Source: Jacaranda mimosifolia
Taxonomy: Eukaryota > Streptophyta > Magnoliopsida > Lamiales > Bignoniaceae
Length of the DNA stretch: 64,000 nucleotides
Assembly: GCA_018894105.1 (NCBI GenBank)
Contig: CM032120.1
Location: forward strand, 30,960,710-31,024,709
Direction of reading: 5' to 3'
Shown here: positions 21,021-33,165 of the stretch, piece after piece
How the letters are laid out: every line of letters begins with the position of its first letter
Position numbering within the stretch: position 1 is the first letter of the stretch
Made by a program: the position numbers and the translations under genes
The notes under the pieces: generated by a model
The model's input: only the letters and a program-made list of their open reading frames with translations
Told to the model about the DNA's origin: nothing
Database searches by the model: none

Positions 21021-21810
21021 ATATTATTTTTTTTATTCATAAAATAGTCAAAATATAGCTTATTAGTTATTAATTATTATGTTGTATTTTGGTCCAAATT
21101 TCATTTTAGACCCTAGAATAAGACGAGTAATTAAGGCAATTTATAGCTCTACTTTTCATTTTCAAAATGATTGAGGGTGCTGCGTGCAATATAAAAAGTA
21201 GCAACAATAATAAGTCAAAGTATAACTGATTAAACATATATTAATTAATTTCTTGATACTTATCAATATTATTTATAACAATTAAAAACTTAATCGATTT
21301 CTATAATAATTATTCGTGTTAAATTATTATTCTAATTTACATTAATATATATCAAAATATAAAATTGGTTATCTGGCTTGGAAATAAATTAAAGTACAGA
21401 ATGCTATATTGTGGTCCTAAACCCTAAATTAAAGTACATATTATTTTTTATTCATAAAATAGTCAAGATATAGCTTATTAATTATTATGTAGTATTTTGG
21501 CCCTAATTTCGTTTTAGATAAGATTAGTTAAAGCAATTTATAGCCCTACTTTTCATTTTCAAAATGATTGGCTGTGCTGCGTGTAATATAAGAAGTAGCA
21601 ACAATAGTTATTCAAATTATAACTAATTAAACATATATTAATTAATTTCTTTAATCAAAATACTTATCAATAATATTTCCAACAATTAAAAACTGAATCG
21701 ATTTCTATAATAATTATTCATGTTAAATTATTTAACTAATTTACATTAACATATATCAAAACATAACATTGGTTACCTTGCTTGGAAATAAATTTAGGTA
21801 CACAATGATT
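21021..21810. repeat. Direct tandem duplication, about 370-415 bp units
   Basis: Two adjacent copies, from about 21021 and about 21438. Shared blocks in order: 'ttattcataaaatagtca', 'gcaatttatagc', 'ttttcattttcaaaatgatt', 'gtagcaacaat', 'atcgatttctataataatta', 'cttggaaataaatt'. Both copies are non-coding and differ by scattered substitutions and small indels. Confidence 0.85.
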
Positions 21811-21831
21811 TCTTCTTTTTGAAAAAGGGTT

Positions 21832-21848
21832 GGGGGGGGGGGGGGGGG
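21832..21848 (+). repeat. Poly-G run of 17
   Basis: Seventeen consecutive G residues at the edge of the tandem duplication. A second run of fourteen lies at 25744-25757. Such runs are slippage-prone and may have length errors from sequencing. Confidence 0.9.
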
Positions 21849-21849
21849 T

Positions 21850-23145
21850 GAGGACTTGCTAGATCTTCCACCGTTACTATTTAACAGAAGTACTACTAAT
21901 TAAAAGAAAATTATTTGTTCGTGAAACTACCATTTTGATATTAAAATAATCAACAAAAATAACATATTATATGATATAAAGTAAATATTATCTAAGTGAA
22001 ATTTTATTAATAGGATGATACAAGTTTATATTAATTTTAGACATAGCTAATTAGAAAACCTTACCACTCTGAATTACCTTGGCTAAATATTATCATTGAA
22101 AATGTGATTGTTAGAATCCCTTGAGCCTAATTTTTGATTCTGATAATTTTGCATAAGATAATGCTATTTTCCTTTCATAACAGCTCCATTTTTGTCATAT
22201 ATGCTGATCTTCAGTATAAGCTTGATTTATATAATTATATAGCCAGTAACAAAATTAAATCTTAAATTTCCTTCTTCAGAGGGTTATCATGGATGCATTA
22301 CTGGAACATGACCATTACTAATTCTGAAAACACGAAGGCTTTTCTCAAGTTAAAGAGATCAAATGCTACAAAGTAAAATTATAAAGTGATATTCACTCTA
22401 TTAAAACATGCTTTTGAAGTACTAATTCTTGGTGAAGAGAAGCTATTATCAGCCTTTTGTAATATCCTAATGCTTCTTCCAGTGATCTTTGGAACTAGAG
22501 TAGTAACTTCCTTTATATAAATTGTTTAGTTTTGATTGTGATGAACACAATTGAGTCATCATTTGTCTTTCAATTTTTACCGTATTAATCTCTTCGATAA
22601 CTTTGAGCAATATTTGCAACTTCTAAATTTTAAATGAAAATTTAGATAGTAGATGTAGACTTTTTCAGAACCATTATAAATCTTCTGTATTTTTACTTTT
22701 TGGAACCTCCAATATCACTTTTCGAAAAAGATAACATGCTAAAACTCTAACTATTGAACTATATAATAGATTTTCATTTTCCAGATGTAGATCTAGACTT
22801 CATTGAGGCACTACCCTTAGGCTAGCACACAAACATAATTTCATCTTCATCCAAAGTTAGTATGAAAACCGCTGAGCATGTAATCCTGACTTCTGTCATT
22901 ATCATTGTTACATAAGATTGTGTAGCATCATGAAAGTCTTCAGCATTCTTGCCTGTAGCCATATCTTAGCTAAATATCTCACACCATGCTACATAAAATG
23001 AAAATGACTTGTAACACATGGTCCCAGCATTGGGATCAATATGCAAGAAATAAAATAACATTGCAATTCATGAACAAAATTAGGTTAAAATATGTATTTG
23101 CACACTTTTTCGTTAGATTGTAACATATGCATATTTAGTATCTTC
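21850..23145. other. AT-rich region, no gene recognised
   Basis: Scanned on both strands: only short frames with no recognisable motif. It lies on the 3' side of the Harbinger-type genes and may include that element's end, but I could not find its terminal inverted repeat. Confidence 0.45.
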
Positions 23146-23490
23146 ATTTTATACCTTCATATAGTTCTCCCAAATAGAGTCTTCAACAATACGTGCATTT
23201 GTAGAATTATTCCAGCCAAAACTGCTACGAGACATCATGCTAACAAGAGATGCATGGCTTCTTCCCCATGTGGATTTTTGAATGTATGTGAGGATCAACA
23301 CATATGTCAATTTGAGAAAATGCTTTGAGCATGTATTTCTCAAGAATTCCCAAGTATCCTATACGAAATCCATTCTCACACTTCCAACTAGTAGCTATTA
23401 TATTTTTAAGAGCAGAAATAAAGAGTGCTCGTCCTCTTTAGTTGACCACATTCGACGTTTATTGTCAACTTACTTCTCTTTTCACTCACC
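23146..23490 (-). pseudogene. Myb/SANT-like protein of a PIF/Harbinger element, decayed
   Basis: Minus-strand fragments spread over frames resemble the Myb/SANT-like DNA-binding proteins that accompany PIF/Harbinger transposases. Visible parts are 'MWSTKEDEHSLF' near 23445, 'KCENGF' and 'GYLGILEKY' near 23370-23330, and 'MMSRSSFGWNNSTNARIVED' with 'SIWENYMK' at about 23240-23152. The 'FGWN...V.D..W..Y.K' end is the most telling. At least two frameshifts are needed to follow it. It lies downstream of and co-oriented with the transposase, the usual two-gene arrangement. Confidence 0.65.
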
Positions 23491-23889
23491 ATATGTGCTC
23501 GTGTCCACAACATCCAACACTCTGTTATAATGAAATAGTTAACCAATACATTGTTATGAAAAAACTAATCAAATTCACACTTAAGCCAAATAAAAATTAA
23601 ACCAGATGAGCAAATAAACATGATAAAATATGAAGTCATTAAAATAGCAACAATCTCATTAAAAACAATAACTAATAAAAAAAATCATTAATGTCCACAA
23701 ATATAATTGAAAATAATTAATAGTAACCCCTCAAGTTATCCTAGTGTTGCAACATACAACTTCTCATTAAACAATACAACAATATAATTTTATATGATTT
23801 GTGCAATTGGGAAAGTACAAATCATTCAATACAAAATAATACAATTAATAAAAAATTACGACGACATAATGTAACTCACTTGGGACTTC

Positions 23890-25119
23890 CAATTCATTCA
23901 TTACACATCGATCTTATGAATTATCTCTCTAAGTCGACCATTATTGCATTTTCTCTATAATTTTACATACTCAACATGTTGGTTATCATTTATTTTAACA
24001 TGTTTAGGAAGAAAGGCTTCCACAAGGTCTACTGGCATTTCAATACAAATAAAATTGTGTAGCAAATAGCAAGACATTATGATTCTTTTTTAGACCTTAA
24101 TTAGATAATAAGATGGGTTTCTTAAAATGACCCAATGCATTTTAGGAAGGCCAAATGACCTCTCTATAACATTACAATATGAAAAGTGCTTCAAATTGTA
24201 GAACTCCTCGCAAATTTGGGCCTCAATGGTCCATTAGGGAGTTCATTAACATGCATGGTATGTGACTTCTCTGTATGGCGTAAGGAAACCATCTTCGTTT
24301 GTGTAGCCATTATCACATAGATAATAATTACCTAGAAAAAGTGGTAGGAGAAAAATTGTTTTATTTGCCAACTTATATAAGTAGTATCTATTGTCTTCTA
24401 CCATACAAGAAATAATTATATTTTTGTAAAATAACATACCTCATGGTACTCTTAAACCATTTGGTCTAGAAATGACATTACGTGACACTATACTGTTAGT
24501 ACTTCCTTCCCAATCACTTAATGCATGTATAGATTTCATATATCGGTCGCATAGACCTAGTATATTAATAGCACATCTCCTTTATGTGTTCAGTAATATG
24601 CTCAAACCTTTATTTCAATATATATCCCATCTAATGTATCTAAACAACCATAATAAAAATTAACATAAATTAATAAGTTGTAATAAGTTCAATCATGATA
24701 ATTAATAATTAATTGCTAATGAGTAAAAAATTAGTATCTTAAACTATTTCCATTGCGAGCATTGGCTATCCTTAGAAATGGGGACATGATTAGAAAGAAA
24801 TATATGATGCAGTTGTATCATGACATTGAGGGCAGTGTTGAAGTGCTGACTAATTGTACGTCCCAATCATATAAAATCACTTTTACTACACATTTTTTTT
24901 ATGGTGGGCAAGTACACAGAGAAATATGCCTACTTGTTCACCAACAGAAACATTTGTGGTGTCATTGTGGCCCTCTAAATTTTCTAAACTATAGCATAAC
25001 CTCCCGAATACATTCCTACTCATTCTTAGGTTGCCTAAACAATCTACATCACTCATTTCAATTAATCTTCTCACATGCTTTACTTTGTTAGGGATTCTAT
25101 TTCGAAGATTGTATTGCAA
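23890..25119 (-). pseudogene. PIF/Harbinger transposase (HARBI1-like nuclease), decayed
   Basis: DDE transposase of the plant PIF/Harbinger superfamily on the minus strand. The N-terminal block 'NLRMSRNVFGRLCY' and 'NVSVGEQVGIFLCVLAHH' lies at 25040-24895. It is followed in other frames by 'ISQHFNTALNVM' (about 24840), 'LDGIYI' (about 24615), 'SDWEGS', 'VISRPNGLRVP', then 'NGYTNEDGFLTPYREVTYH' (about 24305-24250), 'NVIERSFGLPKMHWVILRNP' (about 24170-24115) and 'CYLLHNFICIEMPVD'. The Glu of the DDE triad would be in NVIER. A GT-AG intron at 24332-24439 is supported by continuity of the protein; another gap near 24630-24735 is probably a second intron with a damaged donor. Stops and frameshifts disable it. 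Confidence 0.82.
24332..24439 (-). other. Intron in the Harbinger-type transposase
   Basis: Minus strand: GTATGTTATT at the donor, TTTTTCTAG at the acceptor, 108 bp. The flanking exons join the 'RPNGLRVP' block directly to 'NYYL...GYTN', which are adjacent in family members. Confidence 0.7.
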
Positions 25120-25900
25120 TGCTCGTGATCAATGAGTTATGCACTGTCTATTTTTAATTTTATGAAAGGTGTGGTACATGACATTTAGAATCTTTACAAC
25201 CTCCATCATAGCTTTTTGGATTGCAACAAAGATCTTAACTTTTTATTTTGAAATATACATCCTAAAATAATTCCACCATGCCACTTGTCAAAATTTATTG
25301 AAATGGGATTTTTCATAAATTGTCAAATACAAGGAACAAAGAGTAGAATATCTATGAAGATAAATATCATTAATCACAATGAGAAGATAGTATAAAGAGA
25401 ATTATACACAATCAGTTTTTACTACTACTACAACTACTACTTATAAAAAAAAAAAAAAAAAACTATGATGCATTATCAGATATCTCTTATTTTCAACTAA
25501 TTGTCTTGATATTGTATTAGAAAAATAAAATAGTTGGCTGGACATGTGGGAGTGTTTAATTTTCCTTAATTATCTTCCTAAAATATTTCACACTTTGAAA
25601 TTTACTGCAAAATGAATCGAAATTTCATATCATGACCTCATTTTCTTAAATTGTTGCTCCCAGAAAATGTAAATGCCTTTGAAGAACCAATTAGGCCAGG
25701 GAAAGAGGCAACATGGAATTAAATTATTAGAATTACAAAAGAAGGGGGGGGGGGGGGATTTGGGGGAAGAGAAACAGTAACAATGATAGTTGAAACTCAA
25801 TGACCAAAAAAGTAGCAAAAGTAAAAACATAAAAAGCATATCCATACTATAATGAAAATTTTAGCTAACTATGAAAAGACTAAGGATAGTATAATACTAT
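25120..25900. other. AT-rich region, no gene recognised
   Basis: No coding similarity was seen. It contains an A-run near 25446-25462 and a run of fourteen G residues at 25744-25757. It may include the other end of the Harbinger element. Confidence 0.45.
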
Positions 25901-26470
25901 TAATAATATTTAGTTTAAAATAAAATATCAATCTCTCATAAATTTCTTTTATAATTAGAACATAAATTACGAATAATTAAATGGATATTTACTTTTAATC
26001 ATTTTTTTTTATCTCACATCATTAATCCATGTAAAAATATTTTTATAAATTATTATAAGCAAAAATATTAAAATAAATGTATGCAATATAATTATAAAAT
26101 AGTGTAATTAAATATATTAAAAAATAAAAAATTGATATCATTTGCTATTTAAGTTGTCATTTATCAAACTTTTGAAAATTTTCAATTATGTTAACTATAT
26201 ATGTCCCATATAAAAGAATTTGTTTCAAATAATTGAAAATGAGTTCTCCACTATTATATTGCTAAAACACTAAAATGACTTAAATTAATAATATAAAAAT
26301 AAAGTTCAGAGTTTATAGTTGTTGTAGGAAATAACTGTTTATATCTGAAATAAATTCTTCAATGAAATTATTTATTATATTCTATATATATAATTTTATC
26401 TAAAAATAATTTACAGATCTAAAAATATTATTGTAAAAATAATTGAATTTTAAAGACTTTGATAAATTGG
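25901..26470. repeat. AT-rich dispersed repeat S, copy 1 (left part)
   Basis: Non-coding sequence repeated at 44122-44670 and again at 44671-45119, for example 'aatctctcata' and 'cccatataaaagaattt' blocks. Copy 1 is interrupted by element J and resumes at 28074. The undisturbed copy at about 44510 acts as an empty-site control for J. Confidence 0.82.
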
Positions 26471-28073
26471 GGGCTTGTTCTCTTATTTTTTGGGGAAATG
26501 TTTTCCAACTCCCAAAAAAATTTCAAAACACATGCACAATCCCCAAATTTTCTCCCAAAGTATTATAATCTTTTACCCAAAAAAATCCTTCAAAATTCAT
26601 CAAAAAAAAAACCCTACATCCTAAAAAGCACACCTACCCACTCATTTTCTCACTCCATCTTTCACATTACTCATTCATTTATCACTCGCTCACTTCAGTC
26701 ATACATATATACATATACACACACACACATATATTTAAATATATGAAAATAGTAAAATCTTACTATTTAAAAAATTCTAAAACTTATGTTTACAAATTTA
26801 ATTAAACTAATTGTCGAGAAAATTAATTAAATTTAATAAATAATTTATTTACTAAATAATATATTAAATTAATTAAATCACTTATTAATTAAATAATGTA
26901 TCAGTTATATTTAATATTAACGTATTAATTACATATTATATTTATTCATTTAATAAATAATTTAAGATATTTTAAGTTGATATAGTAAATAAATTAATCT
27001 TCTTTAAAAAAAATAATCTTCATTAAATATTAATATTCACATTTATTTCAGATTGTTATAAAAAAAATAATTATAGTGTGATATTTATTTAATAATCTAT
27101 TAAGTTTAATAAATTAATATTAATACAATTAAAATAATTATCGAGAAAATTATAAAATTAAGTATTTTTTTTTTATTGTTACTAAGTAATTTATATATGA
27201 AATAATTTATTAATTAAATAATGAGTTAAAGTAAATAAACAACTTATTAAATTAATTAAATTAATATATTTAATTATTCAAATAACTTATTGTGTATATA
27301 ATAATTATGTTTCGTATTTCATGTATGATTAAATACTACGCTTATTTGTTTAATAAGTAATTTAAGATGATTTAGTTTCATATAATATAAAATTATTTAT
27401 TTTTTTAATTTGATGAATCGTTATTAATTCATATATATATATATATATTATTTAAATAAATAACTAAGTTTTATTTATATTAAATTGTAAATAATAAATA
27501 GTTACATAATTATATTTTAAGAATAAACAATAATTAGTTTATAATTAATGTACAATAATTAATTTTTTTAAATAAGCCGATATCAACAATTATTATATAA
27601 TTATGATATTAGCTTATATTTATAATTAAGATATAATTATAATTTCATAAATAATTAATATTTATACTGATAAAAAAATAATTAATATTAATTAATAAGT
27701 TCATAAAAATATAAAATTTAAAACAAAGCACAAATGGAATTAATTACACATCATATTATTAAAACAATATTTCAATTATTAAATATATATACACACACAC
27801 ACACATCATCCAACTATAAATATACATACATACATATATAATATATTACTTAAAAAAATCACTTTCACCCTACAAACCCAACAAAAAAGCAACTGATTTG
27901 ACATCAATAGTAAAGTTTGTCTCTCCCCAAAACATAAAGAAACAAACAACTCATTCTCAAATCATTTTTCATATTTTCCCAAAACAAAAAGAAACGTTTG
28001 GCACATTCTCCAAATTTTCTCCCAAAAACCCATTGCCCCAAATTTTATAACCAAAACATAGGAGAACAAGCCC
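26471..28073. mobile_element. Element J: 1.6 kb non-autonomous TIR element
   Basis: Begins GGGCTTGTTCTC (26471) and ends with its exact inverted copy (28062-28073). The related copy of the flanking repeat at 44500-44525 lacks the insert, which confirms both ends. Flanks 'tgg' and 'tga' suggest a 3 bp target duplication with one change. TIR and target size are most like PIF/Harbinger-type MITEs. The interior is very AT-rich with no transposase; a small open frame at the left end is low complexity. Confidence 0.8.
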
Positions 28074-28674
28074 TGAGGTGACTTGTATATCAATTAATTG
28101 GTAATTATTCATTTCTCAAACTTCTAGCTCTTTAATAAAGAAGTGATGATTTTATATTTTACATAAATATTTGTTTTTCTCTTTCATAAGCAACAAACAA
28201 GTTGTAAATTTTTTTAAGTAAGTCATGATATTAAGAGATAATTATGATTATTAAGTATTTTAATTTTATTTTTGAAGTTATCTAGAAAATAATTATTTAA
28301 TTTATAAATAAAAATAATTTATTTGATCAAATGATTGAATATTATTTATTTATTTATTAATTTTTTTATTAAAAATAATTGAATATTGTATTACTTCAAC
28401 TAAAAATAATGTGATTGTATCTATATATATACAAATAAATAAATGTGAAAAACTAATTGTTGTCTTGAAATAACTTAGTCATCAACTACTTTTTTGGGAT
28501 AAATTTTAAGCTTTTTTCGATAAAAATGTATAATTAAATGAAAAAGAAAAAGATCTCACTTTTTAAATAAGAAATAAGTTAATATTTATTAGAGCTCATA
28601 TTTATTATGATCATAGATATTTTTTTAATATCTTATGAGATAAAAAACTATATTGCAATTTTGGATAAGCACAA
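28074..28674. repeat. AT-rich dispersed repeat S, copy 1 (right part) and flank
   Basis: The first about 180 bases match 44515-44665. The remainder is AT-rich and unassigned. It is cut at 28674 by element C and continues at 42831. Confidence 0.75.
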
Positions 28675-31600
28675 TCTAACACCCTCACTCAGGATAAGCC
28701 CTAGGCTAAAATATTACTCCAATTTAATCTTAATTGATACCCATAAACAAGCAATAGGGCCAAACATTTCAATCTCAACTCAACAAAAGCAGCGAAAATT
28801 CTAGCCTTAACTAGCTCGACAAGCCCATTAAGTACGTTCCATGATTCAATTTCTTACATCTAACAAATATTTACAGGCTTGAAGTCTACAATATCAGTCA
28901 TGACATATCACAATATCTCTAAACCAAAGTTAACATTCAAAAGATCTCATGAACATACATAAACACCTATTATATTACAAAAGTATACCTCCAGCCCAAC
29001 TCAGGAGTCCAAATCTTTCGCTTAAACCTATCTGAGGAGATAAAGAAATGAAACGAGCGTAAGTCCAAAGACTTAGTGAGGGATATTTTTAACAGTGAAC
29101 AATAGAAATTTGTCAAGGAAAGGACATATTAACATACCATAATATAATCATGAAAACATGAACGATCAATATACAAGTACTAACAAATTAAGCAAATAGG
29201 ATTGCCTCCTGTCTTATTGCTCCAAGAACAGATTTCAAACAATCAAGAAACAAGTACGATCAAGCAAACCCAATTAATATATGCAATTCAATAAATCTAT
29301 ACCAGACATGCATACCAGATTCACCTTATATCATTCAAACAAGTACTTTTACCCAAGTGTGACAACTTGTCACAAGGTTATGCCCATACTAACCGTATGG
29401 TGCACAACGATGTCCTGGGGGAAATCCCTAGCACACCGCTCGATACCCAGGGGGAAATCTCTAGTGTATCCCATGCACTGCGATACCCAGGGGGAAATCC
29501 TTAGTGCAACGCTCGATACCCAGGGGGAAATCCCTAGTGTACCAGTCAGGCCCTCAGCCAGTCAGTTCTCTGTTCAATTAACAAATGCCAAAAATAATTA
29601 CGCAGATGCCCAGGGGAAATTCCAAGTGCATCATTGATACTTAGGGGGAAATTCCTAACGTATCACTGATACTAGATAAAATAAGTGAGCCGGCGAGGTA
29701 ACTGATAACAATACAGAAATACCGACAAGGCAACATGATAACGATTAACAGGTATGATTAAGCCAACATGGCCATATAACGATGTACGAGCAAGCAAGTC
29801 TGCCTACAAGGCAACAGATAACGATACAAATCAATACAGATAACAAGACAATAACAAGTACTGATCAAGAACATGTGCAATAACAGATAACAATTAGGAG
29901 TTCTGAGCTCCAGAATAAACAAGTACTAACTCATAGCAGAGTATAACAAGAATTAACCCTCACAGGGGTACATGTGTCGATTAATGGATAACAAGCGAAT
30001 TCATAAGCAAGTACGATTTCAATAACAAGAACAAGTACGGTACACAATCATATTGAACCCTCACAGGGGTTATTCCATAAGAACAGATAGTTATAATCAA
30101 GGCCAAAATGGTAGACCCTCATAGAGGCACAAGCATCAAGTAACATATAATAATTGAACATACGAGTAAGAATAATTCCAATATCAAGAACAAGTACTCA
30201 AACGAGTGCGATTTCAACAATCAAAAGCAGTTCAGTACAATCAAGTTGAACCCACACATGGGTCATTCCACAAGAACAGATATATACATATAAGCAATGC
30301 TAGAATGGCAGACCCTCACCTCCATAACCTTAGAAAGTGCAACTTTAGTCAGCTGTCTATCGGTCCTCAAGACCTACTTCCTCCTCACCTAAACAAAAGA
30401 GTATATTTACAGTCAAAATCCACATTCAACTCTAATAATCCATAATAATTAAAATCTTACTATTAGTAATCTAAAATCACTAATTGCTCGGCTAATACAT
30501 AGCTTTAGGATTCGTTTGGCATAAACATTACTGAACGTGCTAATCACACTGGTCCGATAAAAGAATAATATTAGATCCTAAATTACATATTTAACCACAT
30601 AACATTATACCTAGTCAATATTGACAGTCTAGTTATCTTAGTTAACCCAATTATTGCCACTTAAGTCCTAAATCCACAAAATTAGGGTTGTCTTGCTTAT
30701 CAACCTTAATTAATCAAAGATGCCATGTAATATAATATATCTGGGTCCACTAAGCGCATGTATAAATATCCATGCAGGTCTCATTTTCTAATCCCATATC
30801 TTAATTTTCGATATCATTTCATATCATAATACAAAATCAAACCTAATTACACTAATAAAATTAGCAATAACTATGTTCTAATTATCAATCTGGGCTTACT
30901 AGTATTGCACATAGCTTATATGTCCAAACATTTTGGCTTGATATCATAAATCTTATCTTGATAGTCCATCATTACAATTTGGCCCAGTTAACTCAACTTA
31001 CATTAATAGCCCATTTACTTAATGATAATTAGCTCCCCATTGCCAATTCGAGTCTACACATCCTATATAGACAAATTTTATGTTCAATCGTATATATTAT
31101 AATTACATATTTCGGCCCAATAACGAATATTCCACATGAAAATTAACTTGACAACCTAACCAATTTAAACCTAGGAATCAATTAATTCTATCAATAAGAA
31201 TTTACCCAATTGACTTAACTCGAGGCCGAATTGTCACGCAATAACAACATGCATGCACTCAGCTCGATGCCTCAAAGAAACTAATCCACCGTTGTGGGAC
31301 CGTCGCTGCTAGATTGCCGCTGGACCACTGCCCGCTGTCTTCGGAGTTGAGATTCACTACCACCAGAAGGTGCATTTCAACGCGAGGAACCTAACGCCCA
31401 ATTTAATTTCTTGTTCTACTACTAAGAACAGTCAATTGCGGCCTTGAAGCTCCAGCGCTGCCGCTCGCCACCGTTTGCCATTCCTCCAAATTCCTCCAGC
31501 TCCGTTTGACCATTTTCAAAATTAGAGGCACCTGCACAATACTTTCACCGAGCCCCGCACAACGCATACTCTGGCCACAAGTTTTCATCCCCGGAATCAA

Positions 31601-32159
31601 CTTGCCTGCCACCTCTGATGCGAGCTCCACCTCAATTTCTTGTTCCTGCCATTTCGCTAGCTGGTTCGGAGGGTAAAGTATATAGATGAGTTCCTCAAGT
31701 TGAGAGAAATGTGGTCGTTGTGTTGGTTTTGGGTTTTCGCTGCTGGTCAAGGGAGTTCGCCAGTAAGGGGTGATGTGGGATATGGTGAGGAATGAGAAGA
31801 AGTCTAGGAGATTTTGATATATAAAGAATAATTTTCAAAAATTGCAATCTAAACCCAAATGTTTAATCTAATTTTCACTTAAGTCCTCCAAGATAAAATA
31901 AAACCTCAATTCAGCCCCTAGACTATATATTGCCTCACATTGACCCCTTTGACTAAGAATATATACCATGCAAAGCCCTAATATTTTGAAAATATAATCC
32001 GATCAAGTCTTGCCTAATTGCACTTTGACCTCAAAACTTTTAATCTGTATGCAATTAGGTCCTTTTTGTTAATTTTTTGAGCCTTAGAATCCGACCAACA
32101 AATTCTTTGATTTCTAAATCCTTATTTTTTTCAAAATACTAAATTTTAAGGGTGTTACA
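28675..32159 (-). repeat. Element C 3' LTR
   Basis: On the minus strand it starts TGTAACACCC at 32159 and ends near 28675 with a mutated end (TCTAAC on plus). It contains the GGGGGAAATCCC minisatellite and, at 29700-30400, loosely repeated 'gataac', 'aacaagtac' and 'aaccctcacaggggt' blocks. Small frames inside are not shared with 39360-42830 in coding form. Confidence 0.9.
29409..29672. repeat. Minisatellite in element C 3' LTR, GGGGGAAATCCC core
   Basis: About seven units of 'gatacccagggggaaatccc' type separated by 10-60 base linkers ending 'tagtgta' or 'tagcaca'. Reverse complement of the array in element A's LTR. The core GGGGAAATCCCC-like sequence is nearly self-complementary. Confidence 0.85.
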
Positions 32160-32176
32160 GACCTCCCATCTTAAAA
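32160..32176 (-). other. Element C polypurine tract
   Basis: Minus-strand TTTTAAGATGGGAGGTC directly before the 3' LTR start TGTAACA, the same position as the tract in element A. Confidence 0.8.
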
Positions 32177-32249
32177 GAATATGGTCCCCAGATTCTCATC
32201 TAGGTACTGTTCCAACTGGCAGAAAATAAGCAGATTCGGTTTGTCGATC

Positions 32250-33165
32250 TATGTTCTCTCTTCATTACATTCTGCCAAGATTTCTTCTTCAAATCTCGAT
32301 ACATCTTTATGCTTCTCTAATGCATTATATATCTTGACTTGTGTGCCTTACTAATAATCTCTCCTGTATTCTTTTCGGCACACATGTCTCTTTTATGGAA
32401 CAAAAGAATTCCTTAGTTGTTGGTATTGAACTCATACTTTCCAAAACTTCCATCATTTCCTTCAGTTTCGTCATCCATATATCATAGGCTTGGGGCTCGT
32501 TGCATTTCATCTGGTGATTTGGACTGCACTTATCTTAGCAATTCTACTCACTGTGTTAATTTTAACACAGTACCTATTCTTAGGCTTTCTGATGCTTCTG
32601 TTGCCAATGAGAGAGCCATCCCAGCCTTTCGCCTTAAGGCATTAACCAATACATTTGCCTTTTTAGGGTGATAGATGATGGGAGAATTGCAGTCTTCTAG
32701 AATTTTCGTCCATCAGTGCCGTCTCATATTCAGATCCTTATTTTGGTTAAATAGTTGACCTTTCTGAGTTACTTTAGTCAATGTGTCAGCTATTTTAGAA
32801 AATTCCTTCATAACCTTTGTTAATAGTTGACAAGACACAAAAAACTACAAACTTCTATCATGATTAACGGTCTCTTCCAATTGACTACCATCTCTATCTT
32901 AGAGGAATCAACCTCTACCCTATCTTGGGATATGATATGCCCAAGAAAACCACATTCTCTATCAGTATTTGCTCTTACAAACTTTGCATACAACTGATGC
33001 TCTCTTTCAGGGCTCAGAGAATTATGTAAGTGCTTTGTGTGGTCTTTTCTAGTCTTTGGCTGCTAGCACGCTTGCTTCAATTTTAGCTTGGAGAGGATTC
33101 TTGTCCCCACAAAAGGTCAAATAATTCTTCTACGTGAGGTAGGGGGTATTGATCTTACTTCTTAT
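32250..33165 (-). pseudogene. Element C pol remnant (RT, RNase H and integrase pieces)
   Basis: Minus-strand remnants, aligned to element A by eye. RT fingers 'YPLPHVEELFD' equivalent lies near 33140. The sequence then jumps, without the catalytic box, to 'REHQLYAKF' (about 33000) and 'FLGHIISQD', 'VDSSKIEMVVNWKRP' (about 32940-32880). Next comes 'FSKIADTLTKVT' and, after loss of the RNase H core, the 'ILEDC' to 'RKAGMALS' end near 32710-32620. An integrase N-terminal piece ('CVPKRIQE', 'KMYRDLKKK') is at about 32380-32260. Frameshifts throughout. It is an internally deleted derivative with no active enzyme. Confidence 0.72.

Noticed and set aside
26459..26746. 95-codon open frame at the left end of element J
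   Set aside because: Low-complexity sequence starting outside the element and crossing its terminal repeat.
29281..29637. 118-codon plus-strand open frame
   Set aside because: It reads through the LTR minisatellite; the partner LTR does not preserve the frame and no motif is present.
29395..29672. CRISPR-like array of short repeats with spacers
   Set aside because: The units are degenerate, linkers vary in length and are related to each other, and the array lies in a plant LTR.
32417..32671. 84-codon plus-strand open frame
   Set aside because: It is antisense to the RNase H/integrase remnant of element C.
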